Shown here: positions 47,601-60,085 of the stretch, in pieces | Numbering within the stretch: position 1 is the stretch's first letter | How the letters are laid out: every line of letters begins with the position of its first letter | Assembly (NCBI GenBank): GCA_016801885.1 | Contig: CM028888.1 | Location: forward strand, 11,331,170-11,395,169 | Source of the DNA: Toxotes chatareus | Taxonomy: Eukaryota > Chordata > Actinopteri > Toxotidae | Reading direction: 5' to 3' | Length of the DNA: 64,000 bases | Translations under genes and position numbers: made by a program | The notes under the pieces: model-generated | Databases searched by the model: none | What the model saw: only the letters and a program-made list of their open reading frames with translations | What the model was told of the DNA's origin: nothing

Positions 47601-49692
47601 TTGTGTTTCGTAGCCAGACTGAAAAAATGTATACATATATGAATGTGTGCAACCAAAAATGACCACTTAGCCGAACCTGCTGTACAAAATGTGATCCTGT
47701 GTCAGGGTTCTTCACTTGCACTGTTCAGTTCTTGGCCTCTGGGGACATGTGGGACCTAGGTCAAAGGTCAAACACACCAAACTCCCCTTTCTCTCCTTCA
47801 CAGGAAAGATGGCATTGATAGCAATAAAAGGAGGGTCTTGTTGGAACCCAAAGAGGCAGAGGAGAACTTAAAGTTTCTTTTTTTTTACGCTGTGTTCAGT
47901 TTTAGGAAGTAAATGATCTTCTTATGATGCTCCATTGCAGTAATAATCATAGGGTCAACACCTGACAGTTGCACTGATACATCTTTGAGTCTCAGTGGGC
48001 AATGTAAACTCTGTGAGGAAGAAAGCACAGAGCAGAGAGTGGATGGGTGGCGAGGCTGGGAACATGCATTGTGCCCTTTCTTCACCAAGCAGCAACAGTT
48101 CTGTACTGTCACTGTTGTTTGAGATGGAGACCTCCCAGCTGCTCTGTGTAGTTTTGGGCCTCAAAAATGGCTTCCAGGGACATGTGACCTCTAGGTTCAA
48201 AGGTCAAGGTTCAGACAGCCCAGACTCACCTTCCCCTCCCTGATGCTGAGGACAAAGCTCACATTGAGCCCAAGCTCTGGAGGCTGTGGGGCTCTGAAAG
48301 TGTCTTTTTAGGATTTAGAGGCTACGTCTACATCTCCTGCTAAAAGTGACCAAATATTTTGTCCACATGTTGTACAGATCTAAAAAAAAAAAAAAAAGAA
48401 AGAAAAACAAAAAAACACACAAGGAATCGGAAAGTTTTGGGCCCGATCAGTTTTTATTCATATGAAGAAATGCGTCTAATGGCAATCTGCCAGTGCAGAC
48501 AAATTACTAATCCAGGCTAGCATGTTATCAGATTAAAATAATCCAGTTAATTAATATTACAAATTTGGTTCTTTGAACAAAGTTAGAGGATTGATTTGGA
48601 ATTGTCTTGAGTGAGAGTGCACTCTTATTTTGAAATAAAGGTTGCTTTTCTCATCTTTATCACAAGTCTTACCCACAGATTGTCTTAAACTGAACTTGAA
48701 CATTTTCTTGATTGAGCCTGAGTGAACAACTGTGCGTTGCTCTAAAACTCTTTTCTGCAGAGTGAAAAACCTTTAAAAATCTTTCTTACTGATTTTAGAA
48801 TGAACATAAACCCAAATATTAAATTACAATAATTAAAGTGAGTGTAATGAATCATTTTCTATCACTTCAAGCTTTATATGAACCCAAGCTTAAGACTTTC
48901 TCCTAGTCCTTCCAGCCCCTCCTTGCGTTGTGCCGAACACCCAGCTAAACCACTGAAAATAATCGTATGATAATAAACACAAGTGATAGTTCAAAATGGC
49001 TCATGCATGTTCTTCTATCTTTACAATGCCTGCATTTATCTGGACTGAGAACTGTAGAGGTCCTGTCCGGGTCCTGACCTGCAGACCTTCCACTCATAGC
49101 CTTCAAAACAACAGCTGGCATGGAGGAAGGATGGGAGATAAGGGAGGCCAGGATGGGAGGAGAGGAAGGGAGTGTGAAGAAGGGAGGGAGGGAAAGAGAT
49201 AGGAGAGGAGCACTGGTGGAGGAGGATGGAGGTGCAGGGGAGGATGGGGAGAGGAACTGTAAAAAGAGTGGATGAAGCCAGTGAGGTCTGACAAACATCT
49301 GCAGAGATTTTGTTGACCAGGTGAAGTGTTTGTTCCCCTCCAGGCATGTTTTAAGACATATAAAACTGTTCTGCACTGAATAATAATAATAATTGTTCTA
49401 ATGTGGCTTCAAATTCCCACATCATACTTGATGTGTTGATGCCATGAAATTTGACTGAATAACCAATGATCTGCAGCAGATGGTTCCCAATAGTTTCAGT
49501 GACCTTCTTGACTTTAGCGTCAGGTTAAGATTTACCCTTGACCAACACTGAGGTTCACAACAAGATTTCAGTTTTGTGGCGTGTACGAAATGTTGCACTT
49601 GCTTATTTTGGCTTCATGGCAATTGTAAACATGAATGCAGGTTATGCAGGTTGGAGATTAGTGCAGGTTCAGAATTCTTCTTGGTCTTTTTT

Positions 49693-49756
49693 CACACACA
49701 CACACACACACACACACGCACGCACGCACGCACGCACGCACGCACACACACACGCA
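49693..49756. repeat. Compound (CA)n(CGCA)n microsatellite
   Basis: A CA run passes into CGCA tetranucleotides and back to CA. Confidence 0.95.
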
Positions 49757-52233
49757 CTAAACTGCGAGCCAGCCCGGCTCAGCTTAAAGATGTTTTCAGC
49801 TGTTGCTTCTAGTTGTATAAGTGCCTCTTTGTTCCCTAAGAGCTTTGGGCTTTCTCCCCCTTCTCCTTTTCCTCCCCTATTACCTCCCCTCTACCACCTC
49901 TCTATCTCGCTTTTTATCCCCTACCCCCACATTTGCCTACATCCTCTCTACCTCTATCCATACCTTTAATTTACCTCACCCTTTCCCTCACCCTCTTCCT
50001 AACCCCTCCTCCTTTTCGAGCTTCCCCTCTGTCAAAATAAAACATCTTTACTAAATGATTATTAAAATTCCCTGCAGATCTTGGCATCAGCAGTCCTCCA
50101 TCTGGGCTGTATTTTACGGTACTTTGGAGTACCGCTTTTCAAATGAAAATATGATGCAATGGGTAAAAATGTGACCTTGTTTCGGCCTATACTGACATGG
50201 CATTATCAGACTCATTTTTAAAATGATGGGGTGGTGAGATGCCTCAGGCTGTTCATTTCTCAAGCTCACATCAGTGGTGTAAATCAGTGGATACTATACT
50301 CTTCTTGAAGATTCTGACCAATGAGCAGCCGTTGTTTAGTGTTACACTTCATGATAAGGAAAGAGCATGTCACCCAGTTTAACAGTGTTGCTCAGTGATA
50401 TGTTTTTGGACAGTGTGGTAGAAATAAAGCGGGTTAGAAGTAAAAATGCATGCTTTTTCTTTTGGTTACAGCCCTCCGTCCTCACTAAGCTGATGTTTTT
50501 TCCCCCCAAAACTGAGCTTTTCCAAAAATGGTCTGGATAAATCTTGAAATGCTGACTTGGTATTTCAGTGTTTGAAGGAAAAACAGCTTTTCCAAAACAA
50601 TGACATAAGTCAGCCCACGTAGGGCTTAGGAACACTGGCTGTGTGGCAGTAAAATTAAGAAGCCCTTTGTACCGTCTCTAGTATCCTCTGTGATCACTAA
50701 TTTTGAAGCATAGCACAGCCGTTTTCTCTCTAGATGTAGCATTTAGGACAATAGAAACAGGAAAATTATGCATGTAAGTATGTAGTTAATTTGGCTTCAT
50801 CAGTACAGATAATCCCAGAGAGCAGGATTTTTTCAAATGACCTGGACAAGCTTGTGTGAGTGTACGTCTTTTGATGGGAAACAGCATTTTAAAAGATTAC
50901 ATGACTTAGTGCCTAGTTTAAATTACATCAGGATACACAGGCAAACTTGTTAGTCTCTAGTTGGTGTTGGTTGCTCCATGGAATAAGTTGACAGGAAGAA
51001 AAATATAGAATGTCACCAGACTTATCCTTTAAATTGAAAGAAAAAAAACATCAACTCATATTTAACATGTCTGTAATGGTTGAGTTTCTCTGTGTAAAGC
51101 TCTGATTGTAAAACATCTCAGAATTAAAAGTGTAACTTTCACTCAGGCAGTAGTTCATTCCCCCTATGAGCTCTAATTTGGAAGGAAATCAAACCACGCT
51201 TCCTCATAAAAGTGAAAATGCTCTCACTATGGTGGCATTCCAGCAGGCATATCTAAAGAAACCTCTGGCACACTTACACATTCACAAAACTCCAAACCCA
51301 TTGTAGCCTTAGCCAAGTAGGGGGTTTGAGGCTCTGCAATCAGATCCTTGGATCCCTCCTGGCGTTTGTTCCCCCGGCTTGTTTTCACTGTCAACACACC
51401 ACTTGAGAGAATTAAGGAGAGCCAAGTACCTGGAGCTCAGGAGGTAATAAAGCAGTCAAAGCACAATTAAACCTTCAGAAACAAGTTGAGTCAAGCTTAT
51501 TTCATTCCAATTCACAGCACAGAGATTCTGTTATAAAGGATGGATGTTTGCACTCATGAAGAAATGTGGTGAAAGAAACCTGCATTTTGAAAGCTTTAGT
51601 TTTTAGACAGCTGCTTCACATAGTTACTCTCTGAAATTTAAGGAGATCTGTTGCAGAAACTGCAACTATGGTAACCTTAGAATCAATTAATCAAATCAGT
51701 AGTTTGCCAGTGTATGGTTTAGTCATAAAAGTAAGTTGCTGCAGCCCAAAGTGATGTCTTAAAGTTTGTACAAAAGCATCAAATTATCACATCTGAGAAA
51801 CAAATGTGTGGCATATCATCATTAAAGACACACACACACAGCAGCCCAGTCACACACACTATGTGTTCCAGTACTTATTTTATTCTTTTTCCCCACCAAG
51901 GAATCTTCATCCGATGTTAAACCTCACACAGCGACTTACACACTCCTGTCAGATTCCGTCTGCGTGGCTGAAAGGCTGACTGTATCTGGGTGGGAATCAG
52001 TTTACACCACCACTGGATGATTCTGCCACGAAAGATGGTTTTGTGTGTTCAAATGTGTGAGGGTTTTTACAGTATGTATTTGTGTGTTTGCTCTCAGAAG
52101 AGACTGGAGACCAAGAAAACATATACTGTATATAGAATGTGAAAAAGATTCGGCAGAGATATACAATACAGATTTACTAAAATGAAAGATGTGTGAGGGA
52201 ATGTTACACATTTAAGTGTTACAGATTTAAGCT

Positions 52234-52816
52234 TTAAAGGATAGGTTCACATTTTTTCAAGTTTACCTCAAAACACTAAAACATCACATGCCTGTACAGT
52301 TTCTACATAGAAAGAGTTGTCTCCCTCCTGGCCATAAAGAGAACCTAATCTGTCTCCAGTGGAAGTGATGGGGGAGAAAATCCACAGTTCTCTGTCGTGC
52401 AAACATGCACCAACATCCACTTGAAGCTTATATGAGGCTTCAGCAGTGAAATCAAGTCAAATCAATCTTTCAACGTTGCAGTGTTTTTAGTTCAAACTTT
52501 GTTTCCCTTGGACAGTGTTTCCTTGCTGAGCTGCTGCAGAGGCACAGTAAAGCAAAGAGGCAAACACTGTAACTTTGGAAGGTCTCAGCTTGTTTTGTCT
52601 AACTCAGACTGCTGAAGACTCATATTGGCTTTGGCTCAACTTAAAATTTCATTTTTAGCCAGAATGTAGATTTTTATCTCCCATCACTTCTATTAGCATG
52701 GCATTCAGTAAAGATCACTTCACAGCCAGTGTGAACAAGAGGAACAATTATAGTGAGCAATAACTCTCCAAACACATAAATGGGCATGTGACTATGTTCT
52801 TAAGCCACACTTAAAA
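52234..52816. mobile_element. Long palindromic MITE, TTAAAGGATAGGTTCAC family
   Basis: The left end TTAAAGGATAGGTTCACA is one I know from a percomorph foldback MITE. Inside, AGTGATGGGGGAGAAAATCC (about 52365) is mirrored by TTTTATCTCCCATCACTTCT (about 52671), and GAAGCTTATATGAGGCTTCAG is mirrored near 52612-52640, so the element folds on itself. The right end is decayed. A TTAA start would fit piggyBac-type insertion. Confidence 0.6.
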
Positions 52817-55800
52817 ATATAAGAATATGAATACATGTGTTGTATTTAGACAGACATTTAGACAGACTTGACAAATCCAAACTTTTCCCTCAACATTTTC
52901 CTTAAGAAAATAAAATTGCTAAGTCTGACTATTGCTAAGGTCAAAGACTGCTAAATAACTCATTTAGTCTAATCTGGTTTTTATCATCTGGTTTTATTGT
53001 GAACTTTCACTTAGAGAGTGGTTTCAAGGTTACTGGAGAGGAAGTCATATTACACAACTTGACTAATCAGGTATTTCCCTGCCAGCAGAACACCATCAGG
53101 AAAAGCTAAGAGTGTGAAATGAAATGTTGGGCCGTAAACTTTGGCTGCTCTCCAACTCTCCCTCGTTTTTCTGTCTTACTCCACATCTATCTCACTCTGT
53201 CTTTCTGTTCTCCGCTCTCTGCTTGTCTCTCTCTCTCTTTCTCTCACTCACTTTCTCACTTATTAGTGCTGCTGCTTGTGTGCATTGTGGTTCTGGCATG
53301 AAAGCATCCAAACATGTGCATACACTCACGCAAACACACACATTGCATACATTCCACATTTAGCCCTAATGAGGCAAATTAAATTGTGTTTTTGATTCAG
53401 CAGGAAATGAGCAACGAGCGTTGTGATGTTGTGGAGTAAATGAGATTGTGAGAAGGTCTGGATATGACCTTCAGGGATCAGAGAAATAGAGACAGGGAAT
53501 GAGAAAAGGCAAGACTTAAGGGTTTAAGACATCAAAGCGTGAGAGACAAGAGAAGGAATATCATGCATTCAGAGTTTCAGAAAAAAAAATCCTATCACCC
53601 ACTACAGCTATATACATGTATGTCATGTAGCTACTGCAGGATCTGGTTTGAGATCCTGTTGTCTCTGCTCTGCTGCTGCAGCCTGGATGTTCAGAAACAA
53701 ATCAGCCATGTGCCTCTGGCTACTTTGCATTGTGTCACCATTCACACTGTGCCAACTACAGTAATAAGCTGCTTTAGCTGCTCTGACTGCTGCATCATCA
53801 AACGTCACCTCTATCACAAGCATCCAGACACATAAAGGATTAATAAAACCACTCATGCGAAAGTACTCATGGTGATGCTAATGTCACCTTAAGAATGGAG
53901 GATCTTATTTCGATGTAATTGCCAGGTTCAGTCCAATTAAGCCCCACTGTTTTCATGGTTTGATTTGATACTTGGCGTTAACAACTTTTTTCACTTTCAC
54001 ATTGACGTACGAGCAAACAAACAAATTATTTACTGCCTCACTCGGGTGGCCTGAAAAATTTAGCAACAAACTGATGCATCCAAACCTGAACGTAGTTTGA
54101 GTCAGAGAATGAGTCACAGCCTGGGGGTGGCGGAGTGAGGGATGTGTGAGGGGCTGCTTGGTAAACCGTAAGTGCTGACAAACACAAACTTTCAGAAAGT
54201 GAATGTCAGAGGCGAGAAAGTTTGTTCATTACAGAAATATCTGAGAGATGGGAGGGGATGGGGAGATCTGACCACAGAGAACATTCGGTGGTTTGACAGA
54301 GACACTGGATGTTTGTCCTGATGAGAGAGAAGTGGCAAAGCTTGATGCTAGTTTCTCCAGAGCAAAGACTAAGTCCTGGTGCCAGAATAAAAGGCTAATA
54401 AAAGGCTGAAAAATACAGACATTTGACAAAGACTGTAGATATTGGCGCCATTGCTCAAAAATAAAGACTTTGCATGATTTGTAGAGAAGTATTATCATAC
54501 ACTTTGTCATAAAGTTTGACAAGTTTCATTCTCTTCAAGATGCACTGTGGGAAAAACCAAACCACTGCATGAACATCAAATTTAATATAACTTATGTCCC
54601 AAAACACTAATGAGACTGAAGAACTGGATCTGCAGAGAGTGATGTCTCTTAGCAGTTTGAGATCTCAATATATCAAAAAAAAAAAAAAAACAAAAAACAA
54701 AAAAAAAAGAGAGAGAATTGAAGAGAATATCCAGGTTTTGTCATCTCTGGTGTTAGTGTCACTTTTTTCTTTTTTGAAGACATTTTACTCATTACAACAG
54801 CACTGACTGGGGGTGAAAAGGGCGAGCCTCAGCTTTCCAGAAAACTCCAATTCATTAACAAAGATTTATTTATGTGCAAAACAACTGGATTCTCATCAAA
54901 CTGTGCACTATAAAAAGCACTGAGCCCCAATGCTCCTAAGTCGTATCTTTGGTATTCTTTTAGCATATCGGCAGCTGTTCAGCAGTCAGCACAATTTCAG
55001 AGCTTTTGTCAGTGTCCGACTCAGCGTTCGAGACTGTCCTGGAAATACGTATCAGTGCTGATCTGGTAATCTAGTAAATCATCTCAAACACAGGAGGGGG
55101 TCTCCTGAAAATTCCTGCAGCTGCAGCTGCATGGCCCGTTCACTGCCATGGGGGAAAAATAGAGTGTATGTGTTTTTACAGTGGTGCAGTTTTTTGTTTT
55201 TTTACACAAAACTTAATTTCTACTGAATTTACTGATATCAGTGTTAATCAGCACTAATCTGTAGCTTCCTGCTGATTGTTTTCACTCTGCTATCACTGTA
55301 AAGAAATGGCACAGAAACCACCTGCGATGGGATGAGGTCATGTGAATTCCTTATTAGCTGCCCATGGATGTGGTGGTTGTAGTAGTGAATGGTATCCATG
55401 GCAACAAGCGTCATGGGGGGGCAGCAAAGTAGGTGGCTGTGTATGGTGGAAGTGGGGCCCTAGTGACCTATTTGTACTATTATGTGCGCTATTTTTTTTT
55501 TTTTAATCAATGTGTTGCTGTAAAAATAAATCTGAGCACAGAAACAAACAACAGGAAATGATGTTCTACTGTTTTGCAAACAGAGTTAAAATAATCCTTA
55601 AAATAAGGAAAACTGTGTCACAACGCAAACAACTGAAAGTGATTTAAAAAGTTAATTTTCTGGTTTCACTGTGTTGAATGTGCATAAGTACAGTAAATTT
55701 AAAAATGCACACAAGAGAGAAAAACGGTGTGAGGTTGTATTGTGTGTGTAGATCCAACCACTTCACCCCCACCACCCTCAGTAATGTCTTTTGACGCGCA

Positions 55801-56567
55801 GTTTTTCCATAATTTGCCGATTAATGTGAGGCAGATGCGCGTAATGCTTCTGTGCATGGAGCTGGCTGACCTCAGAGGGAGCGGGAGTGCTCAGGCTATG
55901 AGATAATGCCAGAGAGAGGCCAGCCGGGGACTAACACTGCTGCCACTGCTGCTGTGTGTATGTGCGTGTGTGTGTGCGCACAGTCACACAAAACCCTAAA
56001 CCCCACCAGCGGATGTTTTACATCCCCTTTCCGCTCAATTACCGCCTCTCAAGGTCACAGATATCTGTCCAAGATAACTTTGCGTGTTTTCTTGGCCAAC
56101 TGCAGCCACAATTTTTTTTTACATGTTGTTTTGCATCTTTGCATTTCAAATAAAATGCGACTCACTGGAGACTATTTGTTTCCTCCCATAAAAGGCTATA
56201 ATGAGCACCTCTTCCTCATAATGACGGGGTCTGAACCCTAATGCAGGTCGTAAACGTTACTGTGGTGTTCTTGGCTGCAGTCTGAAGCAATTATTGTTTT
56301 TTGGCTCTTTCCTTGTCGTCCTCGCCCCATGACTTTTTTTTTTTTGTTTTGTTTTTGTTTTTATTAGATCCACGATCCGTCGAGTTTTCCTCGAGCTGTT
56401 TGTGCTATTTGTTTGCTCATGATCACTTAATGGATTTAATGGGGATGTGTGTGTGTGTGCGTGCCTAAAAACTGGTGTGGTAGATGTTGAGAGAAAGTGT
56501 GCTTGTGTGTAGACTGTGTATTTAGAGTGACTCAAAACCCCTTCCCTCTCTCACTTTGAATGTGTTT

Positions 56568-56603
<36 letters not shown>

Positions 56604-58220
56604 ATTCCACCCGGCAACTCGTCCGGTCTCTCCGGATCTCAGCGCAGCGCGTCGCTCTAATCCTGCCTTCCTGTTTTCCTGCAGGAGAAGTGAGGCGGAG
56701 AGGAAGAGCAGATCAGATAATTAGCCTGATAACAGTCATAGTCAGTTTACCTGGAAGAGAAGGAGGCGAAAGTAGAGGATGGAGTTCAAGTCAAGCTGGC
56801 CAACGTTTTCCTTTTTATCAACCTTATTCACAAAGTGGGGCTGCTGTTCATTTTCTGCACAGAAACAAACAGTTGGAACACTTCTAACTTTAGCCCAGTA
56901 TCCTAGGATTTTACATCAATGTTGGGCGATTTACAGTCCATCCAATACCACAAACTGTAGGAGGTAATGTGCTCTTCATGTAGCGAGGCTGAAAGTGAGG
57001 GTGCGGAGGTCAGGGTGATGGATATGTTTCATGCAGGCGACTAGAGTTTGTGTCTAGTCACAGGCCTGCAATTAACATTGGCTTTTTAAATAACCATCTT
57101 TCCCAATCTTAACTATGCTGTGGTTGCCAAGCGAAGATTATTTTGAAAAGAGTCAACTAGGACTCACAAGTAGCACTTTGGTGAGAAATATTCATTCACA
57201 GAGCTTAAGATTCTGATACGTTCACTGGTAATGGTCAGTTAAAGTTTAAGATTGTGCCTCGAAAAACATAAACCTATGATATTGATATATTATGCTGGAG
57301 ACTCTCTTTTTTAAAATGTTGTCAAAGATGTCTCCATATTTACAGTTGGGGAAAAACAGCCACTGACACGTTGAAGCAAATGACGTGAGTCTGCAGAGAG
57401 ATAACCTAAGAGCTCTGTCTAAGTTTAACACTGAAAACTATTTTTGTTTTTAAATGCTGTTTCCTGCCTTGAGGTCCACAAAATATTTTGGCACGTTACA
57501 GCTGTAGTTCTAAATATTACTGACTGAGTTATAGTCTATTGAATTAAAAAAGGTGAAAGGAAATACCAGAAATCAATATTCAGTTTCCTCAATACCTCAA
57601 ACATGCTTGTGAGGGATGGAAATATGTATTAAGTAGTCGCATCTACTCAATAAATGACTTTGGCTTTGCGTGATCTGACTGACAAGCAATTCAGTTTAAT
57701 CACAAAACAGTCCTAAAGTGGTTTTGGATTTCCTGAAAGCTGAAAAATTTGTACACCACAAACTGCTCACCCACTGTGCTTTCCATGTGGACGGAGCCTC
57801 GTGTGGTTGTATGAATAGTAGTTGATGCATTAGATTATTGCCAAGTGCATTTCTTTGTTTTCGCTTTTAGCTGAAAGTATGAACTATGGTTCACACCAGC
57901 TGACAAAAAAAAAAACAAAACCAACAAGGCCAAAAATCATAAATTCATGAAGGATTTGATTTTTTTTTTTATCATTCAGAGACAATACACTAACTGACAG
58001 TTGAAAAAAACATTTCCTCAAATTAGGGTCAAAATTCATAGTTGCAACTTCCGCAAAACGAAAACACGCAGGACATTTACTGGGAGAGTTTGCATCCCAT
58101 TTTATTTGATTCCTTCAATCAGCTTCCATAAAGATGAATGGCCATCCCCTCTTTTATTTTCTAGATGAAAACAAAAGCAGAACAGGCAAAGGGTGAGCTG
58201 GAGGAGATAGGAGGACAAGG
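52817..58220. other. Non-coding interval without recognised genes
   Basis: Contains a TG run (56571-56602) and an A-rich tract (54675-54710). The blocks 53361-53400 (CCTAATGAGGCAAATTAAAT) and 56690-56760 resemble homeobox-type regulatory DNA. No exon with both splice sites and a family match was found. Confidence 0.4.
56571..56602. repeat. (TG)n microsatellite
   Basis: Uninterrupted run of 16 TG units. Confidence 0.95.
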
Positions 58221-58490
58221 TTCAATTCAATTCATTTTATTTATGTAAGACTTTAGATAATATTATAAAGAGAAACCCAACAGTTCCCACCATGATGGTG
58301 ACAGTGGAGAAGAAAACTCCCTTGTAACAAGAAGAAACCTCCAACATCACCGGACTCATCTGTCCCGACCAGTTGGGCTGAGAGGAGAGAAATGGGGGAG
58401 AGAGGGCGAGAGAGAAGAGAGCGATACCAGGAACAGCTGTATATATACTGTGCCTTCCTCCCACTGATGTCTTCATCTCATTATAATCAC
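58221..58490 (+). repeat. Percomorph interspersed repeat (TTCAATTCAATTCA family)
   Basis: Starts TTCAATTCAATTCATTTTAT and continues through GAGAAACCCAACAGTTCCC, AAAACTCCCTTGTAACAAGA and GACCAGTTGGGCTGAGAGGA. This is the order of a very common fish repeat (consensus-like ...AAAACTCCCTTTTAACAGGAAGAAACCT... CGACCGGTTGGG). The class is not settled; it is probably the 3' part of a LINE or SINE. Confidence 0.65.
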
Positions 58491-59929
58491 ATTTTTAATA
58501 ATTTTAATGTACACTTTTGATGGAGAGAACAAGGCAAGTGCTTGATGGTTTGTTTCTGCTGCTTTGACAGTAATGAAGTGTCTAATGGGGACCTGTCAGC
58601 AGCTTGCAGAGACCTCGAGACACTGTGGAGACACAGTGCGCACACACACACACACTATATACATACAAACACACCCACTTGGTGACGCCTGGGCAATTAC
58701 CACCCACCACATATTACTGCATCTCACACATGGTCGTGGCTCTGAACCCTCTCGGCCATGTGTGGATCGACCTGTGATGTGGTCTCTGAAGCACTAACAG
58801 ACATGAAGCAGAGTTCCTAAAAACCACTGAGTGAGGGCGTCACGATGGTTCAGCAGACCAAAGAGCCACGTGTGGATCAACCTGAAGCTGCAAATTTTAT
58901 TTTTGGCATTTGTGCAATTCAGTTTTGTATTTATAAGCTCCTAAAACATTTTATGCTAATTTTATTGTAGAATGGGTAAGCCCTTTCCTATTGGTTACTT
59001 CTTACGCCTTCATTTATATACCCATATTTACTGTAATAATAAATGTCAGAGATTGTGCAAAATTATGAAGAATAGCATTATTAAACAGGATTTACACTCC
59101 TTCTCAAGAGCACGACAGATGGCCAGCATAGCACATGTCACATAAACAGAGGTGAAGCAGAATGAAGAATCTGTTTTAAAACTCATCCACAATTTTTGGA
59201 CCCAATCTGAAACAGGCCAATGGAGAAAATTTACTTTAATTTTTAAAAACAAAATAAAACAAAAAAGAAGAGATGGTCCCTAAGGCACTTCTGAATTATA
59301 AAACCTGATCCAGAATGCAGGTGACCTGAGTAGCCACCAGCACTGGCAGTAGGTCCACCATTAACTAGCAGCCAAAATAATAATAAAAAAACAAAACAAA
59401 ACACTGGACCCTCAAACACCTTTTGTGGATTTGGTCAAAAAGAAATAAAAACACCAAAACCTTCTGCAGCATAGACACGAGCTCTTCATCCACGTTGTCC
59501 AAAACGTTTAGCAGTTAGCATGAGAGGCGAGACAGACAGACACAGTGAGAGGTAATAAGACATCTGGATGGGGAGGGATGAGACAGACCCCCTGCCTGGA
59601 TGACATCTGCTGTCTATTTTTCTTTCACACCTTCGAGAAATGGCATTGTTGCTTTCTTTCTCTCTGTCTTTTCTATGTTTGCGACAACGCTTTTGGACAA
59701 GTTATGTTTTTTTTATTATATATTATATTTTTTATCTTTTATTGGTTTATCCAGTTTTGAAAAGCTTTTTTTTGTTACGCCAAAGCGGAGGTGGAAGTTT
59801 CTCAAACCACAGAAGATGATCTGATCAGGCAATTTATGTTGGAGTGCAGCACTAACCAAATTTGGGGATAAAAGGTTTTTTACATAACAGTATGTGACAT
59901 GATAATTTATTTATATTTTAAATGTTTTG

Positions 59930-60085
59930 GCTTTTGTTTCACAGTGATGGTAGAGATACAGACAGGAAATGGAGGGAGAGAAAAAGAGAAACAGGGGGAC
60001 ATGCAACTAAAGTCGCCAACTAGAACCGGGGACATTGCAATTATGGGTTATGTGTCTTAATCATTACCAGACGTCCCTATGACAT
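59930..60085 (-). mobile_element. Degenerate tRNA-derived SINE-like repeat
   Basis: On the minus strand, GGTAATGATTAAGACACATA (A-box side) and CCCCGGTTCTAGTTGG (degenerate B box) are followed by TTTCTCTCCCTCCATTTCCTGTCT-like pyrimidine text. This is the layout of a tRNA-headed repeat common in fish. No target duplication was found. Confidence 0.5.

Larger units (their letters stand above)
44371..52233. other. Non-coding interval without recognised genes
   Basis: Contains AC/CA runs (44573-44611, 49693-49756), a polypurine tract (about 49120-49260) and a polypyrimidine tract (about 49850-50035). The two 143-codon frames at 48945-49376 (-) and 49538-49969 (+) come from these low-complexity tracts. 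The stretch 44731-44815 (CAAATCTAATTAGCACATTA) looks like a possible conserved non-coding element. Confidence 0.45.

Noticed and set aside
48945..49376. 143-codon minus-strand frame rich in Ser/Pro/Leu
   Set aside because: It is the complement of a polypurine tract; composition alone explains the open frame.
49538..49969. 143-codon plus-strand frame with His-Thr repeats
   Set aside because: The repeats come from the CA/CGCA microsatellite and the polypyrimidine tract.
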